A DNA stretch of 56,296 nucleotides from positions 1-56,296 of the forward strand of contig NZ_QFFN01000014.1 of assembly GCF_003129925.1 (NCBI RefSeq), in the 5' to 3' direction. Position 1 is the first letter of the stretch; every line of letters begins with the position of its first letter. Made by a program: the position numbers and the translations under genes. Shown here piece by piece: positions 32,843 to 41,338 of this stretch. The notes under the pieces are model-generated. The model worked only from the letters and a program-made list of their open reading frames with translations. It did no database searches and had not been told where the DNA came from. The DNA is from Bifidobacterium catulorum (GTDB lineage: Bacteria > Actinomycetota > Actinomycetes > Actinomycetales > Bifidobacteriaceae).

Positions 32843-34318
32843 GTGGCTGAATCGAAACTTGATGCGGTGGTGTCCCTGGCGAAGCGTCGCGGGTTCGTGT
32901 TCCCGGCCGGCGAGATTTACGGCGGCACGCGTTCCGCATGGGACTACGGTCCGCTTGGCGTTGCCTTGAAGGACAACATCAAGCGCGAATGGTGGCGCTC
33001 CATGGTCGTCACCCGCGGCGACGTCGTGGGCGTCGACACCTCCATCATCCTGCCTTCCGAGGTGTGGGTGGCTTCCGGCCACGTGTCCGTGTTCAACGAC
33101 CCGCTCGTCGAATGCCTGAACTGCCACAAGCGCAACCGCGCCGACAAGCTTGAGGAGAGCTATGCGGAGAAGCATGGCGACACCCTTCCGGAGAACGGCA
33201 TGGCGGACATCGTCTGCCCGAACTGCGGCACCCGCGGCAAGTGGACCGAGCCGCGCGACTTCAACATGATGCTGCGCACGCACCTCGGGCCGGTGGAGGA
33301 CGAGAACAGCCTGCACTATCTGCGCCCGGAGACCGCGCAGGGCATCTTCGTGGACTTCAAGAACGTGATGACCTCCTCGCGCTCCAAGCCGCCGTTCGGC
33401 ATCGCGAACATCGGCAAGAGCTTCCGCAACGAGATCACGCCCGGCAACTTCATCTTCCGCACCCGCGAGTTCGAGCAGATGGAGATGGAGTTCTTCGTGC
33501 AGCCCGGCACCGACGAGGACTGGCACCAGTACTGGATCGACGCCCGCACCCAGTGGTATCTGGACCTCGGCGTCAAGCCGGAGAACCTGCGCCACTACGA
33601 GCATCCGAAGGAGAAGCTCGCCCACTACTCCAAGCGCACGGTGGACATCGAATACAAGTTCGGCTTCCAGGGTTCCGACTGGGGCGAGCTTGAGGGCGTG
33701 GCCAACCGCACCGACTTCGACCTGTCCGCCCACGCGAAGCACTCGGGCGAGGACTTGAGCTACTTCAATCAGGCCACCGGCGAGAAGTACGTGCCGTACG
33801 TCATCGAACCCGCCGCGGGCCTGACCCGTTCCCTCATGTGCTTCCTCGTGGACGCCTACGACGTGGACGAGGCCCCGAACACCAAGGGCGGCGTGGACAA
33901 GCGCACCGTCCTGCGCCTCGACCCGCGTCTCGCCCCGGTCAAGGCGGCCGTGCTGCCGCTGAGCAAGAAGCCCGAGCTGAAGTCCGTGGCCGAGGATCTG
34001 GCCGCCGACCTGCGCCAGCACGAGTGGATGATCGACTACGACGAGTCCGGCGCCATCGGCCGCCGCTACCGCCGTCAGGACGAGATCGGCACCCCGCTGT
34101 GCGTCACCGTCGACTTCGATACGCTTGAGGACCACGCCGTGACCATCCGCGACCGCGACACCATGAATCAGGAGCGCGTCTCGCTGGACAAGGTCGCCGA
34201 GTACGTGGACGCCCGCATCGGCGAGCACCGCACCCGCGTGCCGATGAAGCCCGTCGCCATGGGCGGCGAGGCATGGCCGGACTCCGTGAAGATCAACGAG
34301 GCCGGCGGCCTGTACTGA
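32843..34318 (+). CDS. glyS: Glycyl-tRNA synthetase (dimeric, class II)
   Basis: 491 aa alpha2-type enzyme charging tRNA-Gly. Motifs: [27 protein letters not shown], a Cys-rich segment (ECLNCHKRN ... [10 protein letters not shown]) consistent with a zinc knuckle, [14 protein letters not shown] (motif 2 region), [35 protein letters not shown] (motif 3) and the C-terminal anticodon-binding domain. GTG 32843 has AAGGTGG just upstream. Ends at a strong terminator. Confidence 0.97.
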   Translation: MAESKLDAVVSLAKRRGFVFPAGEIYGGTRSAWDYGPLGVALKDNIKREWWRSMVVTRGDVVGVDTSIILPSEVWVASGHVSVFNDPLVECLNCHKRNRADKLEESYAEKHGDTLPENGMADIVCPNCGTRGKWTEPRDFNMMLRTHLGPVEDENSLHYLRPETAQGIFVDFKNVMTSSRSKPPFGIANIGKSFRNEITPGNFIFRTREFEQMEMEFFVQPGTDEDWHQYWIDARTQWYLDLGVKPENLRHYEHPKEKLAHYSKRTVDIEYKFGFQGSDWGELEGVANRTDFDLSAHAKHSGEDLSYFNQATGEKYVPYVIEPAAGLTRSLMCFLVDAYDVDEAPNTKGGVDKRTVLRLDPRLAPVKAAVLPLSKKPELKSVAEDLAADLRQHEWMIDYDESGAIGRRYRRQDEIGTPLCVTVDFDTLEDHAVTIRDRDTMNQERVSLDKVAEYVDARIGEHRTRVPMKPVAMGGEAWPDSVKINEAGGLY

Positions 34319-34360
34319 TCCCACACGCGTTACACCGGTTCCCCGGCGTGGCCGGACCAC

Positions 34361-34392
34361 AAGGGTGGCGTTCCCTGCGAGACGCCACCCTT
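34361..34392 (+). terminator. Terminator of glyS
   Basis: Perfect 11-bp stem AAGGGTGGCGT / ACGCCACCCTT with a 10-nt loop, followed by TTAG. Confidence 0.8.
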
Positions 34393-34443
34393 TAGTCGTC
34401 TGCCCGCCGGTCGTGACATCCAAGCGTCAGGAAGTGGAGGAAT

Positions 34444-35604
34444 ATGGAAGAGAACAGCTCCCTGCCCCCGGTCGATCTCGGCCCCATCCATGTGAAGACC
34501 CCGGTCGTGCTCTCCCCGATGGCGGGCGTGACCAACTGGCCGTTCCGCGTGCTGTGCGAGGAATACGGACCGGAGGGGCTGTACGTGGCCGAGATGATCA
34601 CGGCGCGGGCGCTGGTGGCCCGCAACCCCAAGGCGCTGCGCCTCTGCCGTTTCGCGCCGGGCGAGCGGATCCGGTCGTTGCAGCTGTATGGCGTGAGCCC
34701 CGCCATCGTGGAGATGGCCGCGCGCATCGTCGTGGACGAGGGCATGGCCGACCATGTGGACCTGAACTTCGGATGCCCCGTGCCCAAGGTGACCCGTCGC
34801 GGCGGTGGTTCCGCCCTGCCATGGAAGAGCGGACTGTTCCGCGACATCATCCACCGGGTGGTGAAGGTCTGCTCCGAGGCGGACATCCCGGTCACCGCCA
34901 AGATCCGTGTTGGCATCGACCACGACCATGAGACGTTCCTCGACGCCGGCCGCATCGCCCAGGACGAGGGATGCGCGGCGGTGACGCTGCACGCCCGGAC
35001 CACCGCCGAATACTATGGCGGCCACTCGGATTGGAGCCGCATCGCCGAACTGGTGGGGGAGCTGGACATCCCCGTCTTCGGCAACGGCGACATCTGGAGC
35101 GCGGACGACGCTTTGGCGATGGTGCGCCGGACCGGTTGCGCGGGCGTGGCCATCGGCCGCGGATGCCAGGGCCGTCCGTGGCTGTTCGCCGACCTCAGGA
35201 ACGCCTTCGCCGGGTCGGACGAGCGCATGGAGCCCACGCTCGGCGAGGTGGGGCGAGTCATCATGAGACATGCCGAACTGCTCACCGAGTTCTACGACGG
35301 CGACGAGACGATGGCCGTCCACGACCTGCGCAAGCATGTGGCCTGGTACCTCAAGGGGTTCCCGGTGGGGGGCGGCGTGCGCAAGGCGTTCATGGAATGT
35401 GAAGACTTGGCGGATGTCCGCCGTCGGATCGACTCCCTCGACCCGGACATCCCCTATCCCCGGGCCGTCGAGGACAAGCCTCGGGGCCGTGTGCGCTACG
35501 CGAAGAAGGTGCACCTCCCTTACGGTTGGCTCGACTCCCGGGATCTGACCGACGATCAGCGACGCACGGTGATTAGCGCCGATCCGTTGGATGCCTCATA
35601 CTGA
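34444..35604 (+). CDS. dusB: tRNA-dihydrouridine synthase
   Basis: 386 aa FMN enzyme reducing uridines in tRNA D-loops. Motifs: VVLSPMAGVTNWPFR, VAEMITARAL, QLYGVSP, VDLNFGCPVPKVTRRGGGSAL (catalytic Cys), VTAKIRVGID, VTLHARTTAEYYGG, VFGNGDIW and GVAIGRGCQGRPWLF. ATG 34444 has GGAGG 4-5 nt upstream. Bacterial DusB-type is the best match, but subfamily is not certain. Confidence 0.92.
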   Translation: MEENSSLPPVDLGPIHVKTPVVLSPMAGVTNWPFRVLCEEYGPEGLYVAEMITARALVARNPKALRLCRFAPGERIRSLQLYGVSPAIVEMAARIVVDEGMADHVDLNFGCPVPKVTRRGGGSALPWKSGLFRDIIHRVVKVCSEADIPVTAKIRVGIDHDHETFLDAGRIAQDEGCAAVTLHARTTAEYYGGHSDWSRIAELVGELDIPVFGNGDIWSADDALAMVRRTGCAGVAIGRGCQGRPWLFADLRNAFAGSDERMEPTLGEVGRVIMRHAELLTEFYDGDETMAVHDLRKHVAWYLKGFPVGGGVRKAFMECEDLADVRRRIDSLDPDIPYPRAVEDKPRGRVRYAKKVHLPYGWLDSRDLTDDQRRTVISADPLDASY

Positions 35605-35702
35605 GTCATATAGAGAAAACCCGTACACGCTATACAATATTCACGATTGAACGGTAATACTGCGATAGAGTTAGGCATAACCGTGAGTGACAGGAGCATA
35701 CA

Positions 35703-36938
35703 GTGAGCGACATTGCCGAAGCTGACAACTTCAACAATAAGACCCTCATCAAGGTCGTTGGTGTGGGCGGAGCCGGCGGCAACGCGGTGAACCGAATGAT
35801 CGCCGAGGGACTGCAGAACGTCCAGTTCGTCGCCATCAACACAGATGCCACCGATCTGCTGCGCTCGGATGCCGATGTCAAGATCTCCCTTTCCGACAAC
35901 ACCAACCGAGGCCTCGGCGCGGGCGCCGACCCGGAGAAGGGCGCCAAGGCGGCCCAGGACCACCAGTCCGACATCGAGGAGGCCCTCAAGGGGGCGGACA
36001 TGGTGTTCGTCACCTGCGGCGAAGGCGGCGGCACCGGCACCGGCGCAAGCCCGCTGGTGGCCCGTTGCGCCCGCCAGCTCGGCGCGCTCACCGTGGCCGT
36101 GGTCACCCGTCCGTTCAGCTTCGAAGGTCCCCGTCGCTCCTCCTCCGCGGACACCGGCATCCAGAACCTGAGCAAGGAGGTCGACGCGCTGATCGTCATT
36201 CCGAACGACCGCCTGCTCGACCTGTCCGACCGCTCCATCAGCATCATCGACGCGTTCAAGACCGCCGATTCCGCACTGCTGGCCGGCGTTCAGGGCATCA
36301 CCGACCTCATCACCATGGTCAACCCGTACATCCACGTCGACTTCGCCGACGTCACCTCCGTGCTGAAGGATTCCGGCACCGCGCTGTTCGGCATCGGATC
36401 CGCACGGGGCGAGGACCGCGCCAACCAGGCCGCGGAGATCGCCATCAGCTCCCCGTTGCTCGAATCGAGCATCGAGGGCGCCCACGGCGTGTTGCTCAAC
36501 ATCGCCGGCCCCATGAACCTCTCCCTGCAGGAGGCCAACGAAGCCGCCGAACTCGTACGAGAGGCCGTCCACCCCGAGGCGCAGATCATCTGGGGCCTCG
36601 CCCTCGACGACGCCTACGGCGACGAGGTGCGCGTCACGGTGATCGCCGCCGGCTTCGACGCGAAGAAGGACGTCAAGAGCTCCTACCGGCCCGTGGAGCG
36701 CAACGCGACGCACGAGCGCACCGAGGTAGCCATGCCCGAGGTCCCCGAGCTGCGTCTCGAAGACATGAACACCCGTCCCGCCGCGGCGCCCGAGCAGCAG
36801 CCGACTGCACCGGCGCCCCAGCAGGCGGCGCCGCAGGCCGCCCCCGACCGCACCAACGAGCAGCCGGTCGTCAATCCCCACACGACGTTCCCGGATTCCG
36901 GCTTCGACGATCTTGACATCCCCGATTTCCTGCGCTGA
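35703..36938 (+). CDS. ftsZ: Cell division GTPase FtsZ
   Basis: 411 aa tubulin homologue forming the Z-ring. GTP-binding motifs: VVGVGGAGGNAVNRM (~18-32), AINTDA, the tubulin signature CGEGGGTGTGASP (~104-116; Ser where most FtsZ have Ala), and the T7 loop HVDFADVTSVL. A Pro/Ala/Gln-rich linker leads to the C-terminal peptide DDLDIPDFLR, which binds SepF and other partners. GTG 35703 has AGGAG 7 nt upstream. sepF follows 19 bp later, then yggT and divIVA, the standard actinobacterial division cluster end. Confidence 0.97.
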   Translation: MSDIAEADNFNNKTLIKVVGVGGAGGNAVNRMIAEGLQNVQFVAINTDATDLLRSDADVKISLSDNTNRGLGAGADPEKGAKAAQDHQSDIEEALKGADMVFVTCGEGGGTGTGASPLVARCARQLGALTVAVVTRPFSFEGPRRSSSADTGIQNLSKEVDALIVIPNDRLLDLSDRSISIIDAFKTADSALLAGVQGITDLITMVNPYIHVDFADVTSVLKDSGTALFGIGSARGEDRANQAAEIAISSPLLESSIEGAHGVLLNIAGPMNLSLQEANEAAELVREAVHPEAQIIWGLALDDAYGDEVRVTVIAAGFDAKKDVKSSYRPVERNATHERTEVAMPEVPELRLEDMNTRPAAAPEQQPTAPAPQQAAPQAAPDRTNEQPVVNPHTTFPDSGFDDLDIPDFLR

Positions 36939-36957
36939 CATTTTCTGAAGGAGAACT

Positions 36958-37428
36958 ATGGCCGGTTTCATGAAGAAGACGATGTCGTATCTCGGCATGG
37001 CCGATGTCGACGTCGATGACGACATCATGCAGGAGGAGCCCGACGCCGCACCGTCGTCGTTCGACTCCGACTCCACCGTGACGCCGGCCTCCCCGGTGAC
37101 GGCGAGCCCGGCGTCACCGTCACGTTCCCGCCAGACCCCGTTCAAGGCCCAGCTCAACCGTATCACCACGATCCATCCCAAGACCTACGAGGAGGCGCAG
37201 CTGGTCGGTCGCGCCATCCGGGACGGCGTGCCCGTGGTGCTGAACCTCACCGGCGTGGAGGAGAGCGTGGCGTATCGCATCGTGGACTTCTCCGCGGGTG
37301 TCGTCTTCGGCGTGCGCGGATCCATCGAACGCGTGACCCCCCGCGTGTTCCTGCTCAGCCCGGCCCAGGTCAACATCAAGGTGGAGGACACGTCGGCGGA
37401 CTCGAACGCCGACATCTTCGGCGACTGA
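36958..37428 (+). CDS. sepF: Cell division protein SepF
   Basis: 156 aa. The N-terminal amphipathic membrane-binding helix (GFMKKTMSYLGM) is followed by an acidic, Ser/Pro-rich linker (~15-65) and the SepF core (~70-145): PKTYEEAQLVGRAIRDGVPV, VVLNLTG, RIVDFSAGVVFGVRGSIERV and RVFLLSP. It tethers FtsZ to the membrane in actinobacteria, which lack FtsA. Ribosome site AAGGAGA lies 5 nt before ATG 36958. Confidence 0.96.
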   Translation: MAGFMKKTMSYLGMADVDVDDDIMQEEPDAAPSSFDSDSTVTPASPVTASPASPSRSRQTPFKAQLNRITTIHPKTYEEAQLVGRAIRDGVPVVLNLTGVEESVAYRIVDFSAGVVFGVRGSIERVTPRVFLLSPAQVNIKVEDTSADSNADIFGD

Positions 37429-37500
37429 CGGGCGCGTGCGGACCCAAGACACCGTTCGACGCGGGGCGAACGTGGCCGTGGGCATTGATACGGTTGCACT

Positions 37501-37785
37501 ATGAATTTGATTGTTATTCTTCGTCTGATTATCGACTGGCTCATCAACGCCTATATCTTCGTGCTCTTCGTACGAATGATCCTCGACTGGGTCAATGTGC
37601 TCGCGCCACGATGGTACCCGCGCGGCGTCGTGGCGTCGCTGATCGACATCGTCTATCAGCTGACCGAGCCCCCGCTCCGGTGGCTGCGGCGATACATCAA
37701 ACCGCTGCCGCTCGGCGCGATATACCTTGACGTGAGCTTCATCGTCCTGTATTTTGCCTTGGTGGTGCTGCAGATCATCATCTGA
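37501..37785 (+). CDS. YggT family membrane protein
   Basis: 94 aa with two membrane helices (NLIVILRLIIDWLINAYIFVL at the N-terminus and IVLYFALVVLQIII at the C-terminus) around an amphipathic loop with PPLRWLRRYIKPLPLG. Placement between sepF and divIVA is conserved. TACGGT (37489-37494) lies 6 nt before ATG 37501 with no ribosome site, so it is probably leaderless with its own promoter. Function uncertain. Confidence 0.9.
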   Translation: MNLIVILRLIIDWLINAYIFVLFVRMILDWVNVLAPRWYPRGVVASLIDIVYQLTEPPLRWLRRYIKPLPLGAIYLDVSFIVLYFALVVLQIII

Positions 37786-37909
37786 CGCCCAGGACACACG
37801 TCGCAATTGGCATGGGTATCCCCATCCCGTCGGGGACGGCGTGCTAGCATAGTTTCGAGTACGTAATTTCATGAGCTCCTACGAGCTGAGAGTGAGGTTG
37901 GGATCTGCA

Positions 37910-39202
37910 ATGGCCCTGTTGACACCGAATGATATTCGTAACCACATTTTCCAGACGGTTCGCTTCAAGGAAGGCTACGACATCGATGAGGTCGATGACT
38001 TCCTTGACGAGGTCACCGAAACGGTAGAGGCACTCGGCAGCCAGGCCGCGCAGTCGGGTTCCACCCAGTCCCTCGGTCCGGATGTGGCGGCGCTGAACGA
38101 GAAGATCTCGCAGCTGACCAACGAGAACGGCAAGCTGCAGAACGAGCTCGCACAGGCCAAGGCGGCACCGCAGCAGACCTCCTCCGCGGATGCCGAACAG
38201 GTGCAGGCGCTCATCAGCCAGAACGGCCAGCTCAAGTCCCAGGTCGACCAGCTCAACGCCCAGATCGACCAGCTCACCGCCCAGTCCGCCAAGAGCGACG
38301 GCATGTCCGCGCAGTTCGAGGCCGAGCGTCGCCGCTCCTCCGAACTCGCCAACCAGCTGCAGGCGGCCAAGCAGCAGATCGCCATGCTGCAGCAGTCCCA
38401 GAACTCCTCCAACGGTCAGGCAGCCCAGGCAAACAACCAGATCGCCACGCTCACTCGCGAACTCGAAGCCGCCAAGACCCGCGAATCCCAGCTTCGCGAA
38501 CAGCTCTCCAAGGTGGAGCCCTCCACCGAGACCGGTAGCCTGCGCAAGATCGCCGGCGCCGGCGCCGGCGCCACCACCGAGCCGGAGCGCGCCACCGCGA
38601 TGCTCGCCCTCGCCATGCAGTTGCACGACCAGTACGTGGACAAGGGTAAGGCCCAGCGCGACCAGCTCATCTCCGAAGGTCAGGCCAAGCACGAGGACGT
38701 CATCCAGAAGGCCGACGCCTACAGCAAGCGCATCCACCAGGACGCCGACTCCTACTCACAGCGCGTCCATTCCGAGGCCGACGCCTACAGCAAGAAGACC
38801 CGTAACGAGGCCGACGAATATTCGGTGAAGACCCGCAACCAGGCCGACCAATACTCCAAGAAGAACCACGAGGACTCCGAGGCCTACAGCAAGCAGGTGC
38901 GCAGCGAGGCCGACGCCTACAGCGTCCAGACCCGCCAGACCGCCGAGGAGTCCGCGAAGAAGACCCGCAACGTGGCCGACCAGTACGACCGCCGCACTCG
39001 CGATGCCGCCGACGACTACGCGCAGCAGGTCAAGGAGAAGCTGTACAACGACTCCAAGGTCATCGAAGGCAACATCGAAGGCCTCAAGCAGTTCGAAGCC
39101 GAGTACCGCAGCCGTCTGACCGAGTTCCTCGGCCAGCTCACCACGCAGATCTCGGATACGAACAACTACGCGACCATGCAGGACAACCCGCTGAACAAGT
39201 AG
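37910..39202 (+). CDS. divIVA: Polar growth/division protein DivIVA (Wag31)
   Basis: 430 aa, mostly coiled coil. The N-terminal membrane-curvature domain reads LLTPNDIRNHIFQTVRFKEGYDIDEVDDFLDEV. Two Gln/Asn/Ala-rich coiled-coil blocks follow (~55-215). A linker contains the second conserved segment (ATAMLALAMQLHDQYVDKGKAQRDQLI), and ten 11-residue repeats (consensus ADAYSKKTRNE) run at about residues 268-377. The protein then ends in a conserved helical C-terminus. Start ATG 37910 begins the canonical MALLTP; AGGTTGGGA precedes it. Longer than mycobacterial Wag31 (~260 aa), largely through the repeats. Confidence 0.95.
   Translation: MALLTPNDIRNHIFQTVRFKEGYDIDEVDDFLDEVTETVEALGSQAAQSGSTQSLGPDVAALNEKISQLTNENGKLQNELAQAKAAPQQTSSADAEQVQALISQNGQLKSQVDQLNAQIDQLTAQSAKSDGMSAQFEAERRRSSELANQLQAAKQQIAMLQQSQNSSNGQAAQANNQIATLTRELEAAKTRESQLREQLSKVEPSTETGSLRKIAGAGAGATTEPERATAMLALAMQLHDQYVDKGKAQRDQLISEGQAKHEDVIQKADAYSKRIHQDADSYSQRVHSEADAYSKKTRNEADEYSVKTRNQADQYSKKNHEDSEAYSKQVRSEADAYSVQTRQTAEESAKKTRNVADQYDRRTRDAADDYAQQVKEKLYNDSKVIEGNIEGLKQFEAEYRSRLTEFLGQLTTQISDTNNYATMQDNPLNK
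38711..39040 (+). repeat. Ten 33-bp (11-residue) repeats in divIVA
   Basis: Ten consecutive in-frame 33-bp units encode A-D-x-Y-S-x-x-x-x-x-x variants: ADAYSKRIHQD, ADSYSQRVHSE, ADAYSKKTRNE, ADEYSVKTRNQ and so on, ending ADDYAQQVKEK. An 11-residue period suggests a hendecad coiled coil. Confidence 0.9.
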
Positions 39203-39218
39203 TTCTTCGCATCACGGT

Positions 39219-39758
39219 ATGAGTAGCAACAACCCGACAGGACGGCCGCGTGCGTGCGTGGCCGTCTTCGCATGTGTGACCGTCTTCGCATTGGTGCTCG
39301 ACCGCATCACCAAGATGATGGCATTGGAGTCATTGGATACGCAGCATTCCGTGCCGGTGATTCCGGGACTGCTGTCCCTGAGGCTGCTGCATAATCCCGG
39401 CGCATCGCTCGGCATGGGCTCGTCCATGACCTGGGCCATCGCGCTGCTGGCCATCGTCATGTCCGCGGCCATCCTCGTGGCGGGCCTGTATGCCACATCG
39501 ATGCGATGGTCGGTGTGTCTCGGGCTCGCGCTGGCCGGCGCGATGGGAAACCTCATCGACCGCATCATCTATGCGAAGGGCGTGCTCGACGGCAGCGTCG
39601 TGGATTTCCTCGACTATGGGTGGTCCGTCGGCAACGTCGCCGACATCTGGCTGATGGCCGCGGGCATCGGTCTGGTCGTGCTTGTGTTCATGTCCGTGCC
39701 GCTGCGGACGCCGCGACGGGAGGACGATGCGGCGCCATCCACGACGGAGGTGCGCTGA
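39219..39758 (+). CDS. lspA: Lipoprotein signal peptidase (signal peptidase II)
   Basis: 179 aa membrane aspartyl protease cleaving lipoprotein signal peptides. Four helices; catalytic Asp residues in GNLIDRI and NVADIWL; HNPGASLGM is the conserved periplasmic segment. Start ATG 39219 gives a ~12-residue cytoplasmic N-terminus; ribosome site is weak. A hairpin ACGGCC/GGCCGT lies in the first codons. Its TGA overlaps the next ATG (TGATG). Confidence 0.94.
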   Translation: MSSNNPTGRPRACVAVFACVTVFALVLDRITKMMALESLDTQHSVPVIPGLLSLRLLHNPGASLGMGSSMTWAIALLAIVMSAAILVAGLYATSMRWSVCLGLALAGAMGNLIDRIIYAKGVLDGSVVDFLDYGWSVGNVADIWLMAAGIGLVVLVFMSVPLRTPRREDDAAPSTTEVR

Positions 39759-40690
39759 TGTCGACTATCGTTCCCGCCCCCGATGCCCTGGTGGGCAAGC
39801 GGTTCGATGTGGCCGTGGCCAAGATGACCGGCGAGTCGCGCTCGAAATCGAGCGAACTGATATCCTCCGGTCAGGTGCGGCTGCTGCATCGGTCCAGCGA
39901 CCGGTCCACCACACTGCTTGCCGGGGACATGGTGGAATTCGACATCGTCGACCGCGAACCCGAACCCGAACCGGTGAGCATGGACATGGCCATTGTCTAC
40001 GAGGACGACGACATCGTCGTCGTGGACAAGCCCGTCGGCGTGGCCGCGCACGCCTCGGTCGGATGGAGCGGCCCCACCGTGCTCGGCAGTCTGCTGCAGC
40101 GCGGCGTGCACATCACCGACTATGGGGCACCCGGACGGCAGGGCATCGTCAGCCGTCTCGACGTGGGCACCAGCGGGCTCATGCTGGTGTGCAAGTCCGA
40201 GCTGGCGTACAAGGAGATGCGGAGGCAGTTCTCCGAACATGAGGTGGTCAAGACCTACCACGCCATCGCCCAGGGCGATTTGGCCCAGGACAAGGCCACG
40301 ATCGAGGCGCCCATAGGACGGGCCAAGGTCTCCGACTTCCGGTTCACCGTCACCCCCGCGGGCAAGCCCGCCGTCACCCACTGGGACGTGCTCGAACGGT
40401 TCGGCGAAGCAACGCTGGCCAAAATCAACCTGGAGACCGGACGCACGCACCAGATCCGCGTGCACTTCTCGTCCATCGGCCACCCGCTGGTCGGAGACCA
40501 CATGTACGGGGCAAACCCCCGGCTGGCGGAGCGGCTCGGTCTGGAACGCCAATGGCTGCACGCCATGGCACTGGATTTCCGGCATCCGCGCACCCGCGTC
40601 TGGACGCATGTGGAATCCCGCTATCCCGCCGACCTCCAGCATGCGCTTGACGTCCTCCGTGAGCGCAGGGAGGCACGAAGCGAGGCATAG
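39758..40690 (+). CDS. RluD-family pseudouridine synthase
   Basis: 310 aa. N-terminal S4-like RNA-binding domain (LVGKRFDVAVAKMTG ... SSGQVRL), then the RluA/RluD catalytic domain: VVDKPVGVAAH, GIVSRLDVGTSGLML (catalytic Asp of RLD), TYHAIAQG, GRTHQIRVHF and HPLVGDHMYG. Probably modifies 23S rRNA uridines. GGAGG precedes ATG 39758, which overlaps the lspA stop; the lspA-rluD pair is conserved in actinobacteria. Confidence 0.92.
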   Translation: MSTIVPAPDALVGKRFDVAVAKMTGESRSKSSELISSGQVRLLHRSSDRSTTLLAGDMVEFDIVDREPEPEPVSMDMAIVYEDDDIVVVDKPVGVAAHASVGWSGPTVLGSLLQRGVHITDYGAPGRQGIVSRLDVGTSGLMLVCKSELAYKEMRRQFSEHEVVKTYHAIAQGDLAQDKATIEAPIGRAKVSDFRFTVTPAGKPAVTHWDVLERFGEATLAKINLETGRTHQIRVHFSSIGHPLVGDHMYGANPRLAERLGLERQWLHAMALDFRHPRTRVWTHVESRYPADLQHALDVLRERREARSEA

Positions 40691-40710
40691 CGTCGTGGGC
40701 TCCGGTCGTC

Positions 40711-40736
40711 GTGGGCTCCGGTCCCGCCGGTCCCAC
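40711..40736. terminator. Possible terminator between convergent genes
   Basis: GTGGG-ct-CCGG / CCGG-t-CCCAC forms an imperfect stem just after a 16-bp direct duplication (GTCGTGGGCTCCG region, 40692-40724). No U-tract. Confidence 0.35.
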
Positions 40737-40765
40737 GCCTGTTCCGGCACGGGACGCGGCCGGCG

Positions 40766-41191
40766 TCACATCGCGTTCAGCTGTGCCCAAATCGCATATG
40801 CGAGCGGCGGCAGAGCCACCAGCATGGACACGACCGCCATCCACATCCCGCGGCATGTCCTTCCGGTCCGGGCATCGGGACGCAGGCACTGCACCATCCC
40901 AACTGCCCCGGCGACGAAAGCGACCGCCGCACACGGCAGGGCGAGCATTCCCATCCCGACCGCGGCGAGCAGGACCAGGGCGTCCTCCGCCCGGTATTCG
41001 CCGCGTCCCAGATACCAATACGCGACCGCTGCCGCGCACAGCAGCAGGCAGCAGACCACGGCGAACGCCAAGGACACGATTGCGGCCGTGGAAAACGGGC
41101 GGGACGGGGCCGCGCGCGGTGGATCGTCCCGCACCATGGAACCGGCGCGGAGGGCTGCAGGAGGCTCGGGGGTGGGGTTCTGTGGTCTCAT
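40766..41191 (-). CDS. Small multi-pass membrane protein
   Basis: 141 aa. A Pro/Arg-rich cytoplasmic N-terminus (~1-32) is followed by three hydrophobic segments (about 33-60, 70-100 and 112-136), the first and third carrying VCCLLLCAAAVAYWYLG and AVVSMLVALPPLAYAIWA. It resembles DUF4190-type proteins in layout but has no motif I can name. No clear ribosome site before ATG 41191. Divergent from dnaE. Confidence 0.55.
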   Translation of the reverse strand: MRPQNPTPEPPAALRAGSMVRDDPPRAAPSRPFSTAAIVSLAFAVVCCLLLCAAAVAYWYLGRGEYRAEDALVLLAAVGMGMLALPCAAVAFVAGAVGMVQCLRPDARTGRTCRGMWMAVVSMLVALPPLAYAIWAQLNAM

Positions 41192-41338
41192 ACGTCAATC
41201 ATCCCCGGTGGCGTCGGGCGAACGCAAGCCGTGGAAGGAATGTTGACGGATGTGGAACACGCCCGGAACCACGCCGTTCCCGCGTCGCCGGCCGATGACA
41301 CGGAAACCGGGTTGCACGGGTACGGTATGGTGGGACCT

